DNA of 21,986 nt from Hypsibius dujardini (taxonomy: Eukaryota; Tardigrada; Eutardigrada; Parachela; Hypsibiidae): NCBI GenBank assembly GCA_001579985.1, contig LRSR01012691.1, forward strand, positions 1 through 21,986, written 5' to 3'. The notes under the pieces are model-generated. The model was not told where the DNA came from. It worked only from the letters and a program-made list of their open reading frames with translations, and searched no databases. The position numbers and the translations under genes were made by a program. Of the stretch, positions 15,797 to 21,986 are shown piece after piece (position 1 is the first letter of the stretch; every line of letters begins with the position of its first letter).

Positions 15797-15965
15797 TAGA
15801 CAGACAGATAGGCAGGCAGGCAGACATACAGACACACAGACAGACTGTCCGTCAGTCAGATAGATAGACAGTCGGTCAGGCAAGTAGACAGGCAGTCATT
15901 TCAGTTAGACAGACAGGCATCCAGACATCCAGCCAGACAGATAGGCAGGCAGGCAAATATGCAGA
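15797..15965 (-). repeat. CAGA tetranucleotide tract
   Basis: CAGACAGATAGGCAGGCAGG-type repeats, the reverse orientation of the TCTG family, with an internal GATAGATA patch. Confidence 0.88.
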
Positions 15966-17081
15966 CACGTTTTTGGCAGGGTCAGGCACAGAAAATCGGG
16001 ACAGAACTGAACGATTGCTGAAGCGCCATACACTCTCAGACACTATTGAGAGATAATGCTAATGCTGAATCCGATTATATCGGCAGGTCTTAATATTTCT
16101 TGGGGTAATTTCAGTTCCTGTTGACCTTGAAAGATGGAGCCGTAACCGGTTAATTGCACTGTACAACTACTATTTGCAGTTGAACTAAAACGGCCGGGGG
16201 TGTTGCCCTCAATCGAGGAAATTATAGATTTCACAGTCGTTGTTTTTCACTCTGCCGGCCTGCTGAGACAGTTTTTACGGTCTGACACGCTTTCCTCAGG
16301 AGCTGTTATGAAAACTGCTCCACTTGATATGGTCATTCGAGAAAGCTCTTTGAACGAGTGGACTTGAAATATATTTTTGCCTGAAATATTTTCGTTAACG
16401 GCCCATTTACTTGATTTATGATATTATTAAAGATATTTTTCCAATCTGAAATCGGCAGTTAAAATTGGAAGAACTCAGAATCAGGTTAGTTGATTGCTTG
16501 CTGGAATTGTAGTCTGACTGCAAAAACGTGCCTGTTTTTTGTATAGCCTGTACAGACAGTGTCTTCCGATGGGAAGAGACTCTTATCTTTCTGATCTGTC
16601 TACGCAGTTTTGCCTGTGGCGTCAAAAGCAGTCGGCGATGTGCGGTTTTTTTATTAGTGTGTGTGTGTCTTTCGTATTCCTTTCCCTTTCCCACATGTTG
16701 ATCAACAAGGAAGTGCCAGATGGCGATCGCCATTTCTTGTCCATATTATTTCAGTGCTTGTTGTCTGCCTCGATAGGCTTGTTGGTCGGTGCGTGTGATA
16801 AAACCTCAAGTGTCGCACCGGATACAGGGCTCCTAGTGGATCAAGGTGAAACTCTTTTCCAGTCCAATCACACGCCGCAAATCAACACGTACATGACAAC
16901 TTTTCGTGATCGATCGGTGGTGTTGGGTCTGACTTTTGCACCGCAAAATCCAGACGGCTTATATCTTTGCATGCTATTGCTCGTGGGACATTTTCCCGTT
17001 CTTGGGGAGTTGGAATCTTTAAACCGGAAACGGAATCAAGTACTGCAGCTGTTACAGGTTTCTAACGATTTTTTTGTCTGT
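15966..17081. other. Unique stretch with an unassigned 176-codon frame
   Basis: A + frame runs from ATG 16569 to the TAG at 17097-17099, with two hydrophobic stretches (MCGFFISVCVSFVFLSL, FLSILFQCLLSASIGLLVG). I do not recognise it. It ends inside a TCTG tract, has no visible family motif, and a frame this long is not very improbable by chance in 22 kb. Unlikely to be a gene, but recorded. Confidence 0.15.
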
Positions 17082-17262
17082 ATGTCTGCATGTAGGTAGG
17101 TCTGCCTGTCTGACTGAATTACTGCCTGAATCTCAAACTTTTATCTGCCTGTCTGTCTAGCTGTCTGTCTACCTGTCTGTCTGTCCCTCTGTCTGTCGAT
17201 CGATTTGTCTGTCTACTTGTCTTCCAGCCTGTCTGACAGCCGATTTGTGTCTGTTTGCCTGC
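17082..17262 (+). repeat. TCTG tetranucleotide tract
   Basis: Degenerate CTGCCTGTCTGACTG and TGTCTGTCTACCTGTCTGTC repeats upstream of the Rab11-FIP gene. Confidence 0.85.
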
Positions 17263-17857
17263 AACGATTTTAGGGCCTTTGAATTTCTACATATTTCTGT
17301 GAGACATATGATACATGTATGATACGTGCGCTTGAAGAGCAATGCAGCGAAAATACGTTTTGTTTACGTTTGAATACCTCATGTGTTGGCCTCAGGCATT
17401 TCCCTTCATCTTTTAGTCTGCATTTGAGCGTATGAAATTTGATGCTTGGAGATTTTCTCTTTTTATTGATCAAAACATGAATCCTTGTCGCTAGTTGTTG
17501 ACCGGGTTGGATGCGCATATGTATTCCGGTCTGAGGTTATTCCGTTCGTCCTCGGGATCAGTCATATTCAATTCAAATTCACCTGCACTCGGTACAGCGA
17601 GAGATATCGACCTCGTCGATGTATAGCCTGTGTCGTGAACGTCTGTCGACCTCTTGCTCGAGAATGAATTACGTGATTATTGTATATTCCCGTGGTTGTG
17701 TCTGTGTGTATGTGTATACGAGTGTAGTGGGTTTTATTGATTAATAATTGTGGCCACCTTGTTGTTGTGAACATGGCTGTTGTGCAGAGCTATTTGCCTG
17801 CTAGTTTTGCTCATCTGCTCTACGTCAGTTTCACTTTTCTGTTTCTATATCTTGCAG
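17263..17857. other. Upstream of the Rab11-FIP start exon, no gene recognised
   Basis: Unique AT-leaning sequence ending in a good polypyrimidine acceptor (ttctgtttctatatcttgcag). Probably the end of a 5' leader intron, or promoter if transcription starts here. Confidence 0.4.
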
Positions 17858-17948
17858 GTCTCCGTCGCGTACAAGTGTAGCATCGCCTTTGCTTGAAATA
17901 TCTGAGATCTCCTGCAGGAGCTCTTGACGTGGTTGTTTCTCAACGAGG

Positions 17949-18091
17949 ATGAGCGTAGTGTATGTGAACGGCAGTAATGGCAGCTCACTGGACCGGAATG
18001 CAAAGTATCCGACCAATGAAGACGAGACCGACTCAGCGCTAGGCAGTTCCCACTCCAATTCGACGCACTCACCAGACATGACCGGCGAAAG
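17949..18091 (+). CDS. RAB11FIP3/4: Rab11-FIP coding exon 1
   Basis: Encodes MSVVYVNGSNGSS and an Asp/Glu/Ser-rich stretch ending THSPDMTGE; donor GTAAAG, phase 2. The transcribed exon probably starts at 17858, after the acceptor cttgcag. No ATG lies between 17858 and 17949. Confidence 0.82.
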
Positions 18092-18172
18092 GTAAAGTCT
18101 TGCTGTACTAGTATTATCAGGTCTCCTTCCCAGGGCTGTAGTTTGTCTACCTTATTGGCCTGTCTGTCTGTT

Positions 18173-18223
<51 letters not shown>

Positions 18224-20537
18224 TCGTCCGTCTGTCTGTCTGTCTTTCCGTCTGTCTGTCTATCTCTTTGTCTGTTTGTCTATCTGTCTGTCTGTTCGTC
18301 CGTCTGTCCGTCTGTCTGTCTATCTCTTTGTCTGTCTATCGGTCTGTCTGGTTGGCTGGCTTCGTTGGCCTGGCCGCTGTCTGCCTGCCTGTCGATCGGT
18401 CTCTACCTGCTTGGCTCTTTTTCTCTCGTTCTGTCTTGTCTCTGCCCTTGAAGAGTATATCTGACTATCTGACTGCCAAATCGAGTCCTTCTCTGATTTG
18501 CTTTTTTATTCCATACCTATCTTTCCAGAGATGTCATTGTCAATGGCGAGGAGCATTTCGAAGACTACGGTGTAGCGGAGGAGCCGGATCCGGAAGCTTT
18601 CAATCCCTTTGGTGATATTAAAAAGTCTTTGAGGTACATTGCAGTGTGCTCAATTTTTCCCTGTTGTGTGGTCGCTTTTTCATCATTTCTTCGAGCTTAA
18701 CTAAATTGTGGATCTTTTGTCTCGGACAGCAATCAGTTGAATGGCCTTGGTGGAACATTCAACCGCACCGCCTCCGTCCGTCGCTCTTTCCGACGTCCCT
18801 CCCCTGCGTACGTAAACCGAACACTCACTTGAGTCCTCTTAATCAATTTCAGACCCTTTTTTCGTGTGCCTATTTGAATGTTCACTTGGCTAACCCATCC
18901 CAAATCAATCAATCAACCGTTCACCGAACCATCCACCGCTATTAATCAATCAAGTCAATCAATGCTTGTGCCATGGGATAATCCGTTACTTAATCAATCA
19001 ACGCTTCAATTTGTCTTGCGTCTTTTCCGCTCCTTATTTGGCCTTCTCCTCTGTTCAGCTCGGTTCGTCGCACCCCGTCTTTCGGCGTTTCAAGGTGAGA
19101 AGTCAACATCCCATTTCCTCGAAAACCATGTCAATAACTGCTTTGTCCGTGCCGCGGAGAAGACTCATTCTGGTCTGGTTTTTTTTTCAACCGCCCGCGC
19201 TTGAGCTAGTTATGTCTTTGATTGGGTGTTTTGCTTGACTTCCTACGCATTTTTTGTTCGATGTGTGTGTGTCTCCCCCTCTCTCTTCATACTCGTTACG
19301 GTACGCGTCAATGACATCTTTTGTCTGTCGTCTGCTCATAGTTCAAGTCTCAAGGGATCTCCCGGCGCGCATCCTCGCAACGGCGCTCTTCACGACGGCG
19401 CCGACCCCGACGCGGATCAGGACGACTGGAACTCGGTCGACTCCTTCCAACGCGATGACGACGTGTACCTGCTCACGCAGCAGATGGAGAAGATGCAGAA
19501 CCAGCTGGCCGCCGGACTGCAGAGCCGCGCGGATCAGGAGGAGAATATCAGCAAACTGCGGCAGGACAATGCCGGCATGACTGAACGGTAGAGTGCTTTA
19601 CTTTTTTTGTCGCAGGGGGTTGGAATTTATTTTGCGTCTTGTTGTGGAGGTGTTCGCTGCTGGAAGAGCAGTTGAAAGACCAGGAGGTCAAATACGAGGA
19701 GAGGCTGCGGGAAGAACACAGGAAAAATATGGATCTTTTGGTACGGCTGATTGATTGATCGATTGCCTTGTGCCAGTCTAGCAGTTTTTCTATCTGCATG
19801 TTTATTTGCCTGTCTGCCTGCCCGTATATCCGCCCATATGTCGCTCTTTTTATCAGTGCGTCTGTTTGTTAGTTTATGTGTTTTGACTGTTTGTCTGACT
19901 GTCTGTCTGTTTGTCTGTTTGTCCTACTGTTTGTCTACTTCTAGCATTCTGTCTGCCGCTTCCTTGCCGCTTCGATGTGTCTTACTGTCAATTTTTTGTC
20001 AAATTTAAGCGCTTCGCATCACGCATTAGTTTTGTTTTTTACTCTTTTTTTAGCAACGGCTTGAGCGCGACAAGACGAACGAGCTCGAAAATCGGAATAC
20101 CAGGTTAAATGCCAATTACCGTCGCGCGAGTGCGCGCACTAGCACGATATGCCTCTTCCGTTGTCTCTCTTGTAAGCTTTTGTTTAGGTTTCTTTCTTTT
20201 CCGCTTCAGGATCACAGTATTAGAAACAGAATTGAGCCAATTACGGAATGATACGCTGCTTCTCAACACGCAAATGGAGAAGTTTCGGCTGGTACGTTTC
20301 ACGTTGTCACCGCACTTTACACACCGAATTGTTTATACTGCTGATAGCTGGCAGGTATACAGTTAGTCAAGGCAGATAGTGAGACAATCAGTCAGTCAGA
20401 CAAACAGACAGACAGACAGGCAGACAGACAAATAGACAAATAGACAAATAGACAGATAGACAGGCAGACAGGCAGATAGACAAATAGACAGATAGACAGA
20501 CAGACAGGCAGACAGACAGACAGACAAACAAATAGAC

Positions 20538-20571
<34 letters not shown>

Positions 20572-21970
20572 ATAAATAGATAGATAGACAAACAGGCAGA
20601 TAAAGATCGAAGCTAGAAAAATCGGCTTCAGTTAGGAGGTTTAGTAAATCGGTTTGAAGATTATCAACCAGAACACTGGTTAGTGCCTCTAATTTACTGC
20701 TGCTAAGATTTATGCCCGGATACGCCAAATTAGACTCTTTGCATATAGACATCCCTAACTATAGTATTAACAACGGATGTCTCTGTTATCTGTCGCTGCA
20801 GGAAAAGAGTCATTACTTCGATCGACTGGGCGAAGCGGAGCGGCAAGTCAGTGAACTGACGGAAGAGAATAACCGCCTCAAAGAGAGTCTCCGTCGGGAA
20901 CGCGACGAGGCGGCTAAGAATGCGGCGATCCATGACCAGGTATGCTCTGTGTGTGTGCCTTCTGACACTCTTGGTCGGTGTGACCGCTGTCGAATTGGTC
21001 AACAGTCAATCAAACATCCTCGTTGTTTTGTCTTGTCCTGCATGGTAGGAGCTGGCGGAAGTACAGCATGAAGTGGATGGCCTGCGGACGTACAAAATCG
21101 AGCACGAGCGGTACGCTGTGTCACATTCCCGGGTCGCACCGGAGCGGGTACGAGATTTGGAGCAGGAACTGCAACGAGTTAAACAGGTATAAATACACAT
21201 AGAATGGGATATGATAGAACGCAAGCAGACAGACAGACAAGCATACGAACAAATAGACAGACAGACTAGTATACGAACAAATAGACAGACAGACAGACAA
21301 GCATACGAACAAATACACAGACAGACAGACAGATTGGCAGACAGACACACACACACACAGACACACACACACACTAATAGATGTAAGGGTAGACAGATAG
21401 GCAGGCAGGCAGAGCAGACAGACGAACCGATAATCTGGTCAGCGGTTTTGGTAGTCTTTTGCGCTCTTCCCTGATTTTTGTTGTTGTATGCCTGCTTTAG
21501 GAGAACGTAAAGCTGGAAGAGTCCAACCAGGAGTTGAACACGTTTATCGTTTCTAATCACATCCAGGAGGGGCAGGCCATGCTACGAAACGATATGGGTA
21601 GCCTGTTCTCCGAGTTCACGGATTCTTCCAAAGATGAGGTACGAAACTGGGAAGAGCATCCTCCTAAGCTTTTTAGTGTAGGTCGTGTTTGTTACGATAT
21701 CTTCCTATGTGCCTCTTCACGTACTGTCTGCCTGCGCGTTTTCTGTTTGTTTGTCTTGCTTGGTCCTGTGCCTCAATTACCACAGGTATTTGCGCGCGAA
21801 ATTCTAATGTGCCTGTTCTCTTTTCTTACTATCGCACTTGTTTCCAGATGCTGAGTGCATTGAAGGAGCAGCAGGAAGTTAATCGAAAGCTAAAGGACTA
21901 CGTGGATAAAATGCTCGTAGACGTCCTGGAACGAGCTCCCCATCTGCTGGAGGTGCGAAGTTCTCGATGA
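17949..21970 (+). CDS. RAB11FIP3/4: Class II Rab11 family-interacting protein (Rab11-FIP3/4, Nuf-like), 12 coding exons
   Basis: Effector that links Rab11 (and, in the class, Arf6) to recycling endosomes; fly Nuf acts in cellularisation and cytokinesis. Exons (+): 17949-18091, 18529-18633, 18730-18807, 19059-19094, 19342-19587, 19650-19740, 20054-20103, 20210-20291, 20802-20939, 21049-21186, 21501-21638, 21848-21970. Phases close to give 455 residues. Residues 1-145 are low-complexity, with an NPF motif at 73-75 and basic RRxS/T motifs. About 165-415 is heptad-rich coiled coil; SLLEEQLKDQE aligns with the LEEQLKEQE block of FIP3. Residues 416-455 hold the Rab11-binding segment DYVDKMLVDVLERAPHLLEV. 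No EF hands are encoded, unlike vertebrate FIP3/4 but like the shorter Nuf type. The ATG follows an in-frame TGA. EF hands on missed upstream exons cannot be excluded. Confidence 0.9.
18160..18400 (+). repeat. TCTG tract, Rab11-FIP intron 1
   Basis: Long near-perfect TGTC run (about 18175-18220), followed by a partly duplicated block that carries TTCGTCCGTCTGTC and CTATCTCTTTGTCTG, twice about 70 bp apart. This is a higher-order unit of the repeat. Confidence 0.92.
18529..18633 (+). CDS. RAB11FIP3/4: Rab11-FIP coding exon 2, with NPF motif
   Basis: Acceptor tttccag ends at 18528 and donor GTACAT follows 18633, phase 2 on both sides. Encodes an acidic segment ending PDPEAFNPFGDIKKSL. NPF is the classic ligand of EH domains. 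Confidence 0.85.
18730..18807 (+). CDS. RAB11FIP3/4: Rab11-FIP coding exon 3
   Basis: Acceptor cggacag ends at 18729. Encodes NQLNGLGGTFNRTASVRRSF and RRPSP. Two overlapping donors exist (18808 GTACGT and 18812 GTAAAC); only the first preserves frame with the next exon. Confidence 0.82.
18898..19010 (-). repeat. AATC (GATT) repeats, Rab11-FIP intron 3
   Basis: CAAATCAATCAATCAACC, TTAATCAATCAAGTCAATCAATG and TTAATCAATCAACG clusters: the opposite orientation of the ATTGATTG tracts seen in the lgl region. Confidence 0.75.
19059..19094 (+). CDS. RAB11FIP3/4: Rab11-FIP coding exon 4 (36-nt microexon)
   Basis: Acceptor tgttcag ends at 19058 and donor GTGAGA follows 19094. The 36-nt exon is phase 2 on both sides, so it can be skipped without a frameshift. 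It encodes SVRRTPSFGVS, repeating the SVRRSF motif of exon 3. Confidence 0.78.
19342..19587 (+). CDS. RAB11FIP3/4: Rab11-FIP coding exon 5
   Basis: Acceptor ctcatag ends at 19341 and donor GTAGAG follows 19587. Encodes SSLKGSPGAHPRN, an Asp-rich stretch, DDWNSVDSFQRDDDVYLL and the beginning of the coiled coil (QQMEKMQNQL, ISKLRQDNAGM). Distinctly GC-rich. Confidence 0.9.
19650..19740 (+). CDS. RAB11FIP3/4: Rab11-FIP coding exon 6
   Basis: Encodes SLLEEQLKDQEVKYEERL and EEHRKNMDLL. The acceptor is poor (gttgtggag at 19649), and a better-looking one (tttgtcgcag, 19615) would break the frame. Spacing to the LEEQLKEQE block of FIP3 supports the poor site. The intron would be only 62 nt. Confidence 0.82.
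19800..19945 (+). repeat. TCTG tract, Rab11-FIP intron 6
   Basis: Degenerate TGCCTGTCTGCC through TGTCTGACTGTCTGTCTGTTTGTC repeats within intron 19741-20053. A GATTGATTGATCGATTG patch lies at its start. Confidence 0.85.
20054..20103 (+). CDS. RAB11FIP3/4: Rab11-FIP coding exon 7
   Basis: Acceptor ttttttag ends at 20053. Encodes QRLERDKTNELENRNT, matching the MEREKSIEIENLQT segment of FIP3. The donor GTTAAA is weak but joins exon 8 in phase. Confidence 0.84.
20210..20291 (+). CDS. RAB11FIP3/4: Rab11-FIP coding exon 8
   Basis: Acceptor cgcttcag ends at 20209 and donor GTACGT follows 20291, phases 2 to 0. Encodes ITVLETELSQLRNDTLLL and MEKFRL, continuous coiled-coil heptads. Confidence 0.87.
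20380..20600 (-). repeat. CAGA tract grading into GATA repeat, Rab11-FIP intron 8
   Basis: CAGACAGA/CAAATAGA repeats passing into a near-perfect GATA run (about 20536-20590). On the minus strand it reads Ser-Ile-Tyr-Leu and Cys-Leu-Ser-Val artefacts. Confidence 0.93.
20802..20939 (+). CDS. RAB11FIP3/4: Rab11-FIP coding exon 9 (138 nt)
   Basis: Acceptor cgctgcag ends at 20801 and donor GTATGC follows 20939, phase 0 on both sides. 46 codons beginning EKSHYFDRLGEAERQVSELT, coiled coil rich in Glu, Arg and Leu. Confidence 0.9.
21049..21186 (+). CDS. RAB11FIP3/4: Rab11-FIP coding exon 10 (138 nt)
   Basis: Acceptor atggtag ends at 21048 and donor GTATAA follows 21186, phase 0 on both sides. 46 codons including VDGLRTYKIEHER and VRDLEQELQRVKQ, matching the LxxYKLxCER...EHEVKRLKQ region of vertebrate FIP4. 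Confidence 0.9.
21224..21425 (-). repeat. CAGA and CA repeats, Rab11-FIP intron 10
   Basis: Contains a higher-order unit, AAGCATACGAACAAATAGACAG, repeated about three times roughly 32-38 bp apart, then an ACAC run (21345-21375). Confidence 0.9.
21501..21638 (+). CDS. RAB11FIP3/4: Rab11-FIP coding exon 11 (138 nt)
   Basis: Acceptor gctttag ends at 21500 and donor GTACGA follows 21638, phase 0 on both sides. Encodes ENVKLEESNQELNTFIV and ends FTDSSKDE, matching FIP4 ENYKLRDQNDDLN and TASRDE. Confidence 0.92.
21848..21970 (+). CDS. RAB11FIP3/4: Rab11-FIP last exon, Rab11-binding domain
   Basis: Acceptor gtttccag ends at 21847; TGA stop at 21968-21970. Encodes LSALKEQQEVNRKLKDYVDK, then VLERAPHLLEV. 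This is the FIP-RBD signature (EALKEQEEIN...RQYMDK...PSILE in FIP4) in which an amphipathic helix with the Tyr-Val/Ile-Asp core binds Rab11 switch regions. A GTGCGA at 21952 could act as a donor, so an alternative end is possible. Confidence 0.92.
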   Translation: MLSALKEQQEVNRKLKDYVDKMLVDVLERAPHLLEVRSSR

Positions 21971-21986
21971 GCGCGCTCTCACACTC

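Noticed and set aside
18160-18400. CRISPR-like appearance of regular short repeats
   Set aside because: Units are 4 bp and contiguous with no unique spacers, in introns of animal genes.
17949-21970. Class I Rab11-FIP (FIP1/2/5) as identity of the second gene
   Set aside because: No C2 domain, and the long coiled coil with LLEEQLKDQE, EHER and VKQEN-type blocks aligns with FIP3/4.

Overview
This window is from an animal (metazoan) nuclear genome, almost certainly an invertebrate. Both genes are split by many GT-AG introns, their products are recognisable animal cell-polarity and trafficking proteins, and the noncoding DNA is full of tetranucleotide microsatellites (TCTG/CAGA and GATT) and small foldback transposons. 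I see nothing that fixes the phylum. There is no bacterial operon, CRISPR array, rRNA or tRNA that I can support.

Layout. 1-1190: upstream flank of the first gene, including a 248-bp tandem duplication (601-1097) that carries intron-like splice signals and probably 5' UTR exons. 1191-9655 (+): a complete 16-exon gene for a Lethal giant larvae homologue (Lgl/LLGL), 1059 residues in my splice model, with every exon phase closing. 9656-17857: about 8 kb with no gene I can recognise. Its left part (about 10.2-12.4 kb) is a nest of short nonautonomous DNA transposons: a 188-bp hAT-like element with an 8-bp target duplication, two foldback elements bounded by TA, and a fourth inverted-repeat element. 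Its right part holds TCTG tracts, a Gly-codon minisatellite and a plausible upstream noncoding exon of the next gene. 17949-21970 (+): a complete 12-exon gene for a class II Rab11 family-interacting protein (Rab11-FIP3/4; Drosophila Nuf), 455 residues, ending in the Rab11-binding segment.

The two genes lie head to tail on the + strand and are about 8.3 kb apart. Lgl is a cortical basolateral-polarity protein regulated by aPKC. Class II FIPs steer Rab11 recycling endosomes. Both act in polarised membrane traffic, but they look like separate transcription units and their adjacency may be chance.

The clearest unusual features are: introns that are either 62-110 nt or long and filled with TCTG/CAGA tetranucleotides; a possible second, in-frame Lgl N-terminus encoded upstream of exon 2; a stop-free 90-nt Lgl intron; three consecutive 138-nt phase-0 exons in the Rab11-FIP coiled coil; and the transposon nest. 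I found no convincing wholly new biological system.
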